Source: Planctomycetota bacterium (GTDB lineage Bacteria > Planctomycetota > UBA1135 > GCA-002686595). Taken from it: a DNA stretch of 64,000 bases. Under the pieces are notes generated by a model, which worked only from the letters and a program-made list of their open reading frames with translations, ran no database searches and was not told the origin of the DNA. A program made the position numbers and the translations under genes. The DNA is taken from assembly GCA_016714045.1 (NCBI GenBank), contig JADJNY010000001.1, positions 806,001 to 870,000 on the forward strand. Reading direction: 5' to 3'. Below are positions 17,543-27,051 of this stretch, one piece after another (position 1 is the stretch's first letter; each line of letters begins with the position of its first letter).

Positions 17543-20215
17543 TCACCAGGTGATCACGAAGCCGTTCGTACCGTTGAACGTCTCCGGCGGGCAGAACGCC
17601 GCCGCGGCGTTGCGGTAGTAGGCCATGTAGTAGGCCGTGATGCCCGAGCCCGGCGGGGTGTCGTTGCCGACGCCCCAGCCGTTCGACAGCGTCACCGTGT
17701 CGGTCGGCAGCGGGAAGCTCGAGACGTTGGGCGCGAAGATCGTCTTCGTGCGGCGGCGGAGCACGCCGTCGACGCAGCGGACGCCGTCGCCGAACACGAC
17801 GCCGGAGACGTTGTCCCCGTCACCGCGCATGAAGATGCAGTTGCCGGTCGCGTTGACGCCGTCGACGTTGAGGACGACGTCGTCCGCGGCGGGGGTGCCC
17901 GTCGCCGTCATGCGCGCGCCGTTCACGTTGAAGGAGCTCGCGCAGCCGCGACCCGGACCGCCGAAGTTGCCGCAGGGGCAGAGCGTCGTGACGTTCGGGT
18001 CGAGGTTGTCCCCGAAGCAGAAGCCGTTGAACGCGGCCGGGCTGCAGGTGCGGATCGTGAGGTCCCAACGGACGAACGTGCCGCCGTCGAGGTTCGCGTC
18101 GTCGTTGATCGTCAGCGTCCAGTTGCCGTTCGGGTCCTGGCCCTTGAAGTTGCCGAGCGCCCCTTCGGACTGGAGCGCGGGCGCGACGACGTTGTTCACG
18201 AACACGAAGTCCGTCACCGCGTCCGCGGCGTCCGCGTCGAACAGCGTGCCATTGAACACGTTGTCGTTGACCCCGCCGTTGTCGGTCGTGATCTGCACGA
18301 CGGTGCCCGCGGGAGAGGTCAGGGTGATGTCGAGGTCGCCCGAGAACGTGTGCGGGACTTCGATGTAGACCTCGACTTCCGTCACGTTCGTGCCGAGGCC
18401 GGCCATCGCGATCGTGTTGCTGACGACGGTCGGCGGAGCCGTGGTCGGGATCACGAGACCCGGCAGCTGTGAAACGGTCGTGGACACTTCGGCCGGAGCC
18501 GACGCCAGCGTGGACACGTCGAGCGCCCACGAGTTCAGCGTGCCGTTGTCGGCGAGCGCGTCGTCGACGATCGTCAGGGTCCAGACGCCGTTCGGGTCCT
18601 CACCGCGGAACGCGTCGAGGCGGCCTTCGGGCGAGAGGGTCGCGACGGCGACGTTGTTCGTGTAGACGTTGTCGACGCAGGGCACGTTCACGTTGTCGTC
18701 CCACGTCGTCCCGTTGAACACGTTGTCGTTCGTGCCACCGTTGTCGGTGGTGATCGTGACGACCGTGCCCGCGGGCGAGGTCAGCGTCATGTCGACGTCG
18801 GCCGAGCTCGTGTGCGCGATGGCCGTGGAGAGGTCGACGTCCCAGAGGGACGCGCCGACGCCCGAGACGAGGACCGTGTAGACGGTCGGAACCGGCGTCG
18901 GCGGGGGCGTGCCCGGGTTGTCCGCGATCGGGCCGGTCGTGCCGGCGAAGTTCGTCGGACCGGCCGTCGTCGGGGCCGCGCCCGTCGTGGTCAAGTCGAG
19001 CGTCCACGAGGAGAACGTGCCGCCGCCACCGGTCGCGTCGTCGTTGATCGTCAGCGTCCAGTTGCCGTTCGGGTCCTGGCCGAGGAAGTTGTCGAACGAA
19101 CCCTCCATCGACGCCGTGACGACGTTGACGTTGTTCGCGAAGACGATGTCCGTGACCGGGGTCGCGGCATCCGCGTCGAACAGTGTGCCGTTGAAGACGT
19201 TGTCGTTCGTCCCGCCGTTGTCCGTCGTCAGCACGACGACGGTGCCCGCGGGCGAGGTCAGCGTGATGTCGAGGTCGGCCGCGTTCGTGTGCGGAACGGT
19301 GAGCGACACGGTCGCCTTCGTCAGGTACGTGCCGAGGCCGCTGACCGGGATCGTGTCCGCCGCGACGATGGGCGGCGCCGTGGTCGGGATGACCGTGCCG
19401 GGCGATTGCGTGAAGGAATTCGTTGCCTCGACCGGCGCGCTCGCCGTCGTGATGTCGAGCGCCCAGCTGTTCATGGTGCCCGAGTCGGTGCCCGCATCGT
19501 CGAAGCAGCGAATCGTCCACGTCCCGTTCGGGTCTTCACCGCGGAACGCCGACAGACGGCCTTCCGGCGAGAGCGACGCCGCGACGACGTTGTTCGCGTA
19601 GACGAAGTCGACGCAGGGCGTGTTGACGTTGTCGTCCCACACCGTGCCGTTGAAGCAGTTGTCGTTGCCCCCGGCGTTGTCCGTCGAAATCGTGACGGTC
19701 GTGCCGGCGGGGGACTGCAGCGTGATGTCGAGGTCCGAGTTGAACGTGTGGGAGATGAACGTCGTCAGGTTGACGTCCCACAGGTAGGTGCCGACGCCCG
19801 AGACCGAGCACGTGAAGGTCGTGCCCGTGAAGGGCGGAGGTGTCGAGGGCGGCGAGATCGGGCCGCCGACGCCCGCGAAGTTCGTCGTCGTCAGCGGAGC
19901 GCCGCACGACGGAGCGCTCAGGTACTGGGGGCCGCTCGCCTGCGGGGCGAGCGCGGGGCCGGTGTGGAGCTGCGCCGGATCGTCGCCGCCGAGGTAGGCG
20001 CGGATCGTGTCGTAGTAGGCGGTCAGCTCCTGGATCTGCTGCGCCGTGCCGGACTGCGACTTCAGCGTCGCGATCTGGTCCGCGACGTCGCGCATCTGCG
20101 CGTGCAGGGCTTCCTTCGGCAGCTGCAGGTCGGCCTGGTTCTTCTGAGCGAACGCGGGTGTGACGAGCGCGGCGATGGCCGCGGCCAGCACGCCCGTTCG
20201 GAATTGAACGAACAT
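17543..20215 (-). CDS. Exported protein with four proprotein-convertase P-domain repeats and Cys-rich C-terminal domain
   Basis: This 890-residue protein starts at ATG 20215, preceded by AGGAG five bases upstream. The signal peptide is MFVQFRTGVLAAAIAALVTP, ending in AFAQ, and a short coiled segment follows. Four P-domain-like beta-sandwiches repeat with a period of about 155 residues (ends near residues 253, 408, 563 and 719), each with SPAGT, D(N)GG-NDNVFNGT and DPNGxWTL motifs. Types alternate A-B-A-B: A carries LSPEGRLxAFRGEDPNG and B carries GTLFDADA and GQDPNGNWTLTINDDA. The C-terminus (about 725-890) is a Cys-rich module with CPCGNFGGPGRGC, VFGDGVRC and NGTNGFVITW, of a kind seen on many exported planctomycete proteins. 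P-domains bind calcium and often stabilise proteases or surface proteins, but no protease domain is present. Likely cell-surface or secreted. Confidence 0.85.
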   Translation of the reverse strand: MFVQFRTGVLAAAIAALVTPAFAQKNQADLQLPKEALHAQMRDVADQIATLKSQSGTAQQIQELTAYYDTIRAYLGGDDPAQLHTGPALAPQASGPQYLSAPSCGAPLTTTNFAGVGGPISPPSTPPPFTGTTFTCSVSGVGTYLWDVNLTTFISHTFNSDLDITLQSPAGTTVTISTDNAGGNDNCFNGTVWDDNVNTPCVDFVYANNVVAASLSPEGRLSAFRGEDPNGTWTIRCFDDAGTDSGTMNSWALDITTASAPVEATNSFTQSPGTVIPTTAPPIVAADTIPVSGLGTYLTKATVSLTVPHTNAADLDITLTSPAGTVVVLTTDNGGTNDNVFNGTLFDADAATPVTDIVFANNVNVVTASMEGSFDNFLGQDPNGNWTLTINDDATGGGGTFSSWTLDLTTTGAAPTTAGPTNFAGTTGPIADNPGTPPPTPVPTVYTVLVSGVGASLWDVDLSTAIAHTSSADVDMTLTSPAGTVVTITTDNGGTNDNVFNGTTWDDNVNVPCVDNVYTNNVAVATLSPEGRLDAFRGEDPNGVWTLTIVDDALADNGTLNSWALDVSTLASAPAEVSTTVSQLPGLVIPTTAPPTVVSNTIAMAGLGTNVTEVEVYIEVPHTFSGDLDITLTSPAGTVVQITTDNGGVNDNVFNGTLFDADAADAVTDFVFVNNVVAPALQSEGALGNFKGQDPNGNWTLTINDDANLDGGTFVRWDLTIRTCSPAAFNGFCFGDNLDPNVTTLCPCGNFGGPGRGCASSFNVNGARMTATGTPAADDVVLNVDGVNATGNCIFMRGDGDNVSGVVFGDGVRCVDGVLRRRTKTIFAPNVSSFPLPTDTVTLSNGWGVGNDTPPGSGITAYYMAYYRNAAAAFCPPETFNGTNGFVITW

Positions 20216-20394
20216 GAGTACTCCTGAGTGAGTGGGATGAAAGGCACGGAACATCCCAGGCCTGAGGGTCGAGCCGGCCTGGGATCAACCATCCGCAAGT
20301 CTACCTTCAGGCCTGCGATGGGGGTGCGGGTGGCAGAACTTTCCAGGGCGTAGGGAGCTCGCTCCCGTCTGCTCCCGTGTCCATCCCGGCACGG

Positions 20395-21393
20395 TCACCC
20401 GCCGCGCGGCGGCGCCTCGGGCTCGGGGGCGGCGGGCGCGACCGGTCGGGCCACCGCGACGCCTTCCTTCTCGAGCAGGTCGAGGATCGGGTTCACGTCG
20501 AAGCGCACGCGCGGCGTGCGGGCGCCGCGGGTCGGAGGCGTCGCGTCCTCGGCCGGTGGGCGACCGGCGGCCCCCGCGAGCATCCGATCCGGCACCGCGG
20601 GTCCGCTGACGAGGAGGCTCTCCAGATCGAACTGCACCGTGAGCGTGCGGTTGTCGGCGTCGACCCGCGCGAGTCGCACGCCGGGGAGCTTCTGCATCGC
20701 CTTCTCGAGCTTCTTCGCCGTCGCGGCCTCGCACGGTGCCGCGAGGTTCCACGTGAAGCCCTCGCGCACCAGCGTCCCGACCGTCCGCATCCCGAACGGC
20801 GCGAAGAGCTTCTCGAACCGGTCCGCGATCGTCGCGGCATCGAGCTTCCCCGGCGTCGAGAAGAACTGGTACCAGCCCGCCGACGTGTCCGCCCAGCGCA
20901 GGTCGTTCGAGATGCCGAGCACCCAGTCGCGCGCGGTCATTCCCGCCATGCGCCCCGCCCCCGAGTCGGGCAGGTCGCGCACCGGGCCCTTGAAGCACGT
21001 CGCGACCTCCTGCTCGACGACGCTCGCGCCCTTCTTGAGCGCGGCGACGAGCTCCTTCGGCTTGACGCCCGCCGGCGCTTCGACGGCGAGGAAGAAGCGG
21101 CCCGGGCGCGCGTTCGTGCTCTCGGGGCCGTACACGATGCGCGCTTCGACCTCCTTCGTGCCGAGCGCCGCGAGCGCCTTGCGCAAGGGCTCGGGGTCGA
21201 GCTTGCCCTCGATCGAGAAGAACGTGAGCAGCGCGGCGTTGCGCACGGGCGGGTAGAGTTCCGCCGCGTCGAGGTCGGCCGGTTCGGCGGGCGCGCGCCG
21301 CTCCACTCCGCCTTGCACGGGCGCGGGGCGCGCGGCGAGCGCGGGGAACGCGGCGGCGAGGGCGAGGACGAGCGGCGTGTGGAGCGGGGACAT
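20395..21393 (-). CDS. Exported hypothetical protein with two ferredoxin-like (HMA-like) halves
   Basis: This 332-residue protein has a signal peptide (PLVLALAAAFPALAARP) after ATG 21393. It is not assigned to a family. Two related halves are visible: FFSIEGKLDPEPLRKALAAL with RFFLAVEA, and FFSTPGKLDAATIADRFEKL with LPGVRLARVDADNRTLTVQF. Each has the beta-alpha-beta-beta-alpha-beta pattern of heavy-metal-associated/ferredoxin-like domains but lacks a CxxC metal site. The C-terminus is Pro/Ala-rich and probably disordered. It is divergent from cysS with 124 bp between starts. Codon use is normal for the window. A periplasmic or surface role is inferred only from the signal peptide. Confidence 0.6.
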   Translation of the reverse strand: MSPLHTPLVLALAAAFPALAARPAPVQGGVERRAPAEPADLDAAELYPPVRNAALLTFFSIEGKLDPEPLRKALAALGTKEVEARIVYGPESTNARPGRFFLAVEAPAGVKPKELVAALKKGASVVEQEVATCFKGPVRDLPDSGAGRMAGMTARDWVLGISNDLRWADTSAGWYQFFSTPGKLDAATIADRFEKLFAPFGMRTVGTLVREGFTWNLAAPCEAATAKKLEKAMQKLPGVRLARVDADNRTLTVQFDLESLLVSGPAVPDRMLAGAAGRPPAEDATPPTRGARTPRVRFDVNPILDLLEKEGVAVARPVAPAAPEPEAPPRGG

Positions 21394-21517
21394 GAGCGGA
21401 CTCCAGCGGAGCGGGGTGAGTTGCGCGTGCGCGTTCGCTACTCTCGTGAGGTTAGCGCGATCCGCGCGGCGCACCAGGGCGCGCGCGCGCCGCGCTCCTC
21501 CGCCGGAGCCCCTCGAC

Positions 21518-22939
21518 GTGGCGTTCACCGTCTACAACTCGCTCACCCGCACGCTGGAACCGTTCACGACGCTCGAGCCGGGGAAGGTCCGCATGTACAA
21601 CTGCGGGCCGACGGTCTACGGGCGCGCGCACATCGGGAACATGCGCGCCTACCTGTTCGCGGACACGCTGCGGCGGTGGCTCGAGTACCAGGGCTACGAC
21701 GTGAAGCAGGTGATGAACATCACCGACGTCGGGCACCTGCTCGACGACGCGGACGAGGGCGAGGACAAGATCGAGGCGCAGGCGAAGAAGGAGAAGCGCG
21801 ACCCGTGGGAGATCAGCCGCGGGTGGACAGAGCTCTTCTTCGCCGACCTCGCGAAGCTCGGCTGCAAGCCCGCGTTCGTCTACCCGAAGGCCTCGGAGCA
21901 CGTCCCCGAGATGCTCGAGATGATCGACGGCTTGATCGCGAAGGGCTTCGCGTACCAGGTCGGCGGCGACGTCTACTTCGAGGTCGAGAAGTTCCCCGCG
22001 TACGGCAAGCTCTCCGGCAACAAGGTCGAGGAGCTCGACGCCGGCGCGCGCATCGCGGTGCGCGAGGAAAAGAAGAACCCGGCCGACTTCGCGCTGTGGA
22101 AGAGCGACCCGCAGCACCTGATGAAGTGGACGAGCCGCTTCGGGCCCGACGGCTTCCCCGGGTGGCACATCGAGTGCTCCGCCATGTCGCGGAAGCACCT
22201 CGGCGAACAGCTCGACATCCACACGGGCGGCGAGGACAACCTCTTCCCGCACCACGAGTGCGAGATCGCGCAGACGGAAGCCTTCACCGGCAGGGCGTTC
22301 TCGCGCTACTGGATGCACGCCAAGTTCCTGCAGGTCGACGGCGGCAAGATGTCGAAGCGCCTCGGCAACTGCTACTCGATCGACGACGTCGTCGCGAAGG
22401 GCTTTGCGCCGCGCCAGCTGCGCTACTGCCTGATCCGCGGGCACTACCGCACGCCGCTCAACTTCACGTGGGACATCTTGAAGGAGTCGGCGGCGGCGCT
22501 CGCGAACCTCGACGACCTCGCGGCGCGCTTGCGGCGCATGCAGACGGGCGTCGACGCGAGCGCGTCGTCCGACGACGGCCTCGACGACGTCGCGCGCTGC
22601 AAGGCGAAGTTCGAGAGCGGCATGAACGAGGACTTGAACGTGCCGAAGGCGATCGCGGCGCTGAACGAGCTCCGCGGGCTCGCGCTCGAGAAGCGCCTCG
22701 GCGCGTCGGCCGCCGCGGCGGCGTTCCAGTTCCTGCGCAAGGCGAACGAGGTGCTCGGCTGCATCCAGATGGAGGAGGAGCTCCTCCCCGCGGACATCGA
22801 GCAAGAGATCGCGGCACGCCAGGACGCGCGCAAGCGGAAGGATTTCAAGGAGTCGGACCGCATCCGCGACACGCTGCTCGCGCAGGGCATCGTGCTCGAG
22901 GACACGCCGAGCGGCGTGGTCTGGAAGCGCAAGAGCTGA
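21518..22939 (+). CDS. cysS: Cysteinyl-tRNA synthetase
   Basis: This 473-residue class Ia synthetase charges tRNA-Cys with cysteine. The N-terminal zinc Cys is in YNCGPTVYG (Cys29) and the HIGH motif is GRAHIGN (38-41). GFPGWHIECSAMS and GEDNLFPHHECE supply the other zinc ligands and active-site residues. The KMSKS equivalent is GGKMSKRLGN, and the C-terminal DALR-type helical domain and LAQGIVLEDTPSGVVWK end are standard. The GTG at 21518 is chosen because it places VYNSLT at the normal N-terminus. The length is close to the bacterial norm of about 460 residues. It is transcribed alone, followed by a GC-rich hairpin. Confidence 0.97.
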   Translation: MAFTVYNSLTRTLEPFTTLEPGKVRMYNCGPTVYGRAHIGNMRAYLFADTLRRWLEYQGYDVKQVMNITDVGHLLDDADEGEDKIEAQAKKEKRDPWEISRGWTELFFADLAKLGCKPAFVYPKASEHVPEMLEMIDGLIAKGFAYQVGGDVYFEVEKFPAYGKLSGNKVEELDAGARIAVREEKKNPADFALWKSDPQHLMKWTSRFGPDGFPGWHIECSAMSRKHLGEQLDIHTGGEDNLFPHHECEIAQTEAFTGRAFSRYWMHAKFLQVDGGKMSKRLGNCYSIDDVVAKGFAPRQLRYCLIRGHYRTPLNFTWDILKESAAALANLDDLAARLRRMQTGVDASASSDDGLDDVARCKAKFESGMNEDLNVPKAIAALNELRGLALEKRLGASAAAAAFQFLRKANEVLGCIQMEEELLPADIEQEIAARQDARKRKDFKESDRIRDTLLAQGIVLEDTPSGVVWKRKS

Positions 22940-22944
22940 ACGAC

Positions 22945-22969
22945 GCGGGGCGGCGAGCGCTCGCCCCGC
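22945..22969 (+). terminator. Probable terminator hairpin after cysS
   Basis: Arms GCGGGGCG and CGCCCCGC form a perfect 8-bp stem with a 9-base loop, starting 6 bp past the cysS stop codon. There is no T-run. Its position directly after the stop supports a terminator role. Confidence 0.5.
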
Positions 22970-23158
22970 GCTCCCGAGGCGCGGCGCGTCCTGACCTGCG
23001 CACGTGGGCGCAGGCCGCGCGCGTTTGGAGCGCGTTCGAGGGTCGAAGTCCCGCCGCCGCGCTTGGCCCTCCGCGCGCGTTCCACTACCCTGTTCGCCCC
23101 CGAGGCGGGATCCCAGCGGTCGTCGCGGGCTCGACCGCCCGGAGCCGGAAGGACCCGC

Positions 23159-26100
23159 GTGCGACGCCTAGCCCTGCTCACCTCCGCGCTCTGCGCGGCG
23201 CTCCTCTTCCCGCTCTCCTGCGGCACGCCGAACGGCGGTCCGACCGCCGACGGCACCTCGGCCGCGCTCGCCGCGCCGGCGCCGACGGCGGCGGAACTCG
23301 TCCCCGCGCCGCACGCGCCGCGCCTCGCGTTGCGTGCGTTCGCGCTCGCGACGCGCGGCCAGGCCCCCGAAGCGCGCCGCCTGCTCGCGAGCGAGCTCGC
23401 GGGCCGGCTCGCGTCCGGAACGCCCGGCGACGACGCCGCGCGAGACGACGCGGTCGTCGCGGCGCTCGGCTGGCGCGAGCTCGTCCACCAGCGCGAGCGC
23501 TGGAGCGAAGGCGCCGCGTGGACCGAGCGCGTCCTCGCCGGCGCGGGCGCCGACCCGTTCGCGACGAGCGCGGACCCTGAGCTCGTCGCGCAGCTCCTCG
23601 CGCTGCGCGCAGAGTGCCTCCAGCACGCCGGGCGCGTCGACGAAGCGCGCGCGATCGCTCGTGCGCTCGGGCACGTGACCGACTGGCGCATCCTGGGCCC
23701 CTTCGACAACGAGCGCGGCAAGGGCTTCGCGAAGAAGGAGAAGCCGGAGAGCGAGCTCGACCTCGCCGCGACGTACACCGGCAAGGCGCGCGCGGTCGCG
23801 TGGCGCGCGAACCCCGTCGCGGACCATCCGCGCGGCGTGCTCGACCTCGGCGCGCTCCTGCGTCCGTCCACGCAGGGCTTCGCGTACCTCGCGACGGCCG
23901 TCGAAAGCCCGGCGGCGCAGGAGGTCGTGCTGCGGACGAGCTCGCGGGGACCGCTCAAGGTGTTCGTGAACGGCCGCGAAGTGCTCGCGAAGAAGGCCGT
24001 GCGGCCCGTGACGTTCGATCAGGACCGCGTCGTCGTCGCGCTCCAGCCGGGTTGGAACCGCCTGCTCGTGAAGAGCTGCATCGAGGAGCAGGACGACTGG
24101 ATCGTCACCGCGCGCTGCACGGCCCTCGACGGCCGCCCGCTCGCGCTCGCGACGGACTCGGCGCGCGCGGCGGACGCGCCGCCGGAGGCCGCGAAGGCGA
24201 AGGAGAAGGCCGTCCTCGAGACGCGCGAGCGCCTCGACGCGCGCGCGAAGACCGACCCCGACGCGGCGCGGCTCCTCGCGCTCTACCACCACCTCGCGCA
24301 CCCCGACGAGCGCACGACGAAGAGCGCGCAGAAGGCGGCGGCGCTCGCCCTCGCCGCGGCGCCGGACGACGCGGACACGGTCTACCTCGCCGCGCGCGTC
24401 GCCGCGCCCGACGCGGACACGAGCCGCGAGGAGCTCGAGGTCAACCCGTGGATCGCGCCCTTGAAGCGCGTCGTCGAGCTCGACCCGACGCACGTCGCGG
24501 CGCGCCTCGACCTCGCGGGCTTCGCCCTCGACCTGAATCCGACGCTCGCGCGCGCCGACACGCTGTCCGCCGAGGCCGAGCGCCTCGCGCCCGACGATCC
24601 GGACGTGCTGCAGCTCCGCGAGCGCGTCTTGGGCGCCCTCGGTCGCGACGGCGAAGCCGCGGTGCTCGAGGAGCGGGAGAAGGTCCTCGCCGAGTCGGCG
24701 TGGACGCGCAGCGGGGCCGCGACGCGCGCGCGCGATCTCGTCGCCCGCGGCGCGCCCGACGCGGCGCTCGCGCTGCTCGCGCGCGCGGCCGACCTCGATC
24801 GACAGTACGGCGCGTCGACCGACGAGCGGATCGCGCTGCTCGCCGGGCGCGGCGACCTGGACGCGATCGAGCGCATTTGCGACGAGGCGCTCGCCGCCGC
24901 GCCGTTCGCGTACCACGTGGCGCTCGAAGCCGCGCGGCGCTTGGAACGCGGCGGCGCGACCGATCGCGCGCGTGCCTTCCTCGAGCGCGCCCGCCGGCTC
25001 GCGCCGGAGGACGTCGACGTGCTGCGCGCGCTCGCGAAGCTCGAACAGCGCGCGGGACACGCCGAGGCGAGCGACGCGCTCGTCGCGGAGATCCTGCGCA
25101 TCGATCCCAACCAGGACGTGCTGCGCCGGCAGCGCGAGTTCCTCGCGAAGAGCTCCGAGGAGCGCTTCGAGGCCCCGTTCGTGTGGGACGCGCGCGCCGT
25201 GCTCGCCGCCGCACCCGCGCCGGACCAAGACGAGCCGCTCTGCCTGCTCGATCGCACCGCCGTGTACCGCGTCAACCGCGACGGCACGTCGTCCTCCTAC
25301 GAGCATCTGCTCTGGCGCGTGCAGAACGATGGGGGAGCGAAGGCGCTCTCCGTCTACGGCGTGTTCTACCCGTCAGGCGGCTCGCTCGTCGTGCGCAACC
25401 TGCGCGTGCTCCACGCCGACGGCACGGCCGATCCGGTGCCCGCACCGCGCCGCGGCGACCAGCAGGCGGGGAGCGGCGTCGTGCGCGTGTACGAGCTCCC
25501 GCCGCTGCGCGTCGGCGACGCGCTCGACGTCGAGTACCGCGTCGAGGACTCCGTGCCGAGCGTCTTCGGCAACTACTTCGGGCGGCGCCACGACTTCTAC
25601 CCGGGTCGTCCCGATCCGCTCGCGCCCACGCTGCGCTCCGAGCTCGTGTACGTGACGGCGCCCGACGTGCAGCTGTGGTTCCACGCGCGCAACGGCGCCG
25701 GGCTCGAGACGAGCGAGACTAAGGACGCGCGCGGGAACACGGTGCGCCGTTGGGTCGCGACGAACCTCGCGCGCCCGAAGCCCGAGAGTGCCATGCCCGA
25801 CAAGGTCGAGTTCGCGCCGCTCGTCGATGCCAGCACCTACGAGAACTGGCAGGCGTTCGCCACGTGGTGGTGGAGCTTCATCGAGAAGGAGTTCGAGAGC
25901 TCGCCCGCGATGAAGGAAAAGGTGCGCGAGCTCACGCAGGGCCTCGCGACCGACCGCGACCGGATCCAGGCCCTCGTGCGCTTCGTCGGCCAGGAGATCC
26001 GCTACAACATGTGGCCGTTCGGCACGCACGGCTACGAGCCCTACAGCGCGCCGACGATCTTCGAGCGGCGTTTCGGCGACTGCAAGGACAAGTCGATCTT

Positions 26101-27040
26101 GCTCTGCACCATGCTCGCGGAGATCGGAGTGCACGCGCATCCCGTGCTGATCCACGCGCGCTACTTGCAGCCGGACGAGCCGCTCGATGCCGCGCTCGTC
26201 GAGCACTTCAACCACTGCATCGCGTACGTTCCCGCGTCCGGTGAACGTCCGGGGATGTACCTCGACTGCACGGCGGATCTGAACCCGATCGACTACCTGC
26301 GCGTCGACGACCAGGGCGCGCGCGTGCTCCACGTCGACGGCGGCAAGGGCAGCCTGCACGACATCCCGTTCGCGCCGCCGGCGGAAAACCAGATGGTCCG
26401 CAAGTACGACGTGCGGCTCGACGCGAAGGGCGACGGCGACGTCGCGCTGACCGACGAGTCGAACGGCGCGTTCGGCGTCGGTCTGCGCACGAACTACGGC
26501 GGCGAGAAGGGCGACATCGCGAAGCGCCTCGAGCGCGATCTGCGCGAGAGCTTCTCGCAGGTCGACGTGCGCGAGGTGAAGACGAGCGAGCTCGAGGACC
26601 TCGGCCTCCCCGCCCGGCTCGAGGCGCGCTTCGGCGCGAAGAAGCTGTGGGCCGCGGAGGGGAGCGGCGCGTCGCTGCGCCTCGCGTTCGACGGGCTCGG
26701 CCTCGGCGGCCTCGCCGTCGAGCCGCGCGACGCGCGCCAGCGCGAGCTCGTGCTCGACCGCCCGTTCGCGCACGACGTGGCGATCACGTACCGCCTGCCC
26801 GAGGGCGCGCGCGCGCTCGACCTGCCCGCGCCGGTCGAGGTGGCCGTGCCCGGCCTCGTCACGTACCGCCAGAGCGTCGCGCCCGTCGAGGGCGGCGTGG
26901 AAGTGCGCCGGCGCTTCGAGCTCCTCGTGCGCCGCATCGGCGTCGCCGACTACGCGCGCTTCCAGGACGCGGTGCGCGCGATCGAGCTCGCGGAGCAGCG
27001 CACGCTGCGCATCGAAACCCAGCCCGCCGGCGGCCGTTGA
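23159..27040 (+). CDS. Large lipoprotein with TPR region, DUF3857 and transglutaminase-like domain
   Basis: This 1,293-residue protein starts at GTG 23159, with GGAAGG upstream. A lipoprotein signal runs RRLALLTSALCAALLFPLSC, the lipobox Cys following LPLS-type residues. The N-terminal 600 residues contain a beta-rich LGPFDNERGKGF module and TPR-like helices. DUF3857 follows (YEHLLWRVQNDGGAKAL), then a transglutaminase-like domain with Cys975 in RRFGDCKDKS, His1019 in HFNHC and Asp1036 in YLDCTA, so the catalytic triad is intact. Such proteins act at the cell envelope, possibly as crosslinking enzymes or proteases, with unknown substrates. The next gene is a paralogue 11 bp downstream, so the two are probably one operon. 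Confidence 0.85.
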   Translation: MRRLALLTSALCAALLFPLSCGTPNGGPTADGTSAALAAPAPTAAELVPAPHAPRLALRAFALATRGQAPEARRLLASELAGRLASGTPGDDAARDDAVVAALGWRELVHQRERWSEGAAWTERVLAGAGADPFATSADPELVAQLLALRAECLQHAGRVDEARAIARALGHVTDWRILGPFDNERGKGFAKKEKPESELDLAATYTGKARAVAWRANPVADHPRGVLDLGALLRPSTQGFAYLATAVESPAAQEVVLRTSSRGPLKVFVNGREVLAKKAVRPVTFDQDRVVVALQPGWNRLLVKSCIEEQDDWIVTARCTALDGRPLALATDSARAADAPPEAAKAKEKAVLETRERLDARAKTDPDAARLLALYHHLAHPDERTTKSAQKAAALALAAAPDDADTVYLAARVAAPDADTSREELEVNPWIAPLKRVVELDPTHVAARLDLAGFALDLNPTLARADTLSAEAERLAPDDPDVLQLRERVLGALGRDGEAAVLEEREKVLAESAWTRSGAATRARDLVARGAPDAALALLARAADLDRQYGASTDERIALLAGRGDLDAIERICDEALAAAPFAYHVALEAARRLERGGATDRARAFLERARRLAPEDVDVLRALAKLEQRAGHAEASDALVAEILRIDPNQDVLRRQREFLAKSSEERFEAPFVWDARAVLAAAPAPDQDEPLCLLDRTAVYRVNRDGTSSSYEHLLWRVQNDGGAKALSVYGVFYPSGGSLVVRNLRVLHADGTADPVPAPRRGDQQAGSGVVRVYELPPLRVGDALDVEYRVEDSVPSVFGNYFGRRHDFYPGRPDPLAPTLRSELVYVTAPDVQLWFHARNGAGLETSETKDARGNTVRRWVATNLARPKPESAMPDKVEFAPLVDASTYENWQAFATWWWSFIEKEFESSPAMKEKVRELTQGLATDRDRIQALVRFVGQEIRYNMWPFGTHGYEPYSAPTIFERRFGDCKDKSILLCTMLAEIGVHAHPVLIHARYLQPDEPLDAALVEHFNHCIAYVPASGERPGMYLDCTADLNPIDYLRVDDQGARVLHVDGGKGSLHDIPFAPPAENQMVRKYDVRLDAKGDGDVALTDESNGAFGVGLRTNYGGEKGDIAKRLERDLRESFSQVDVREVKTSELEDLGLPARLEARFGAKKLWAAEGSGASLRLAFDGLGLGGLAVEPRDARQRELVLDRPFAHDVAITYRLPEGARALDLPAPVEVAVPGLVTYRQSVAPVEGGVEVRRRFELLVRRIGVADYARFQDAVRAIELAEQRTLRIETQPAGGR

Positions 27041-27051
27041 GGAACCCGACC

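Noticed and set aside
22940..23158. A possible tRNA near the segment gggtcgaagtccc after cysS
   Set aside because: The T-loop consensus GTTCGA is not present, and no cloverleaf could be drawn with acceptor and anticodon stems.
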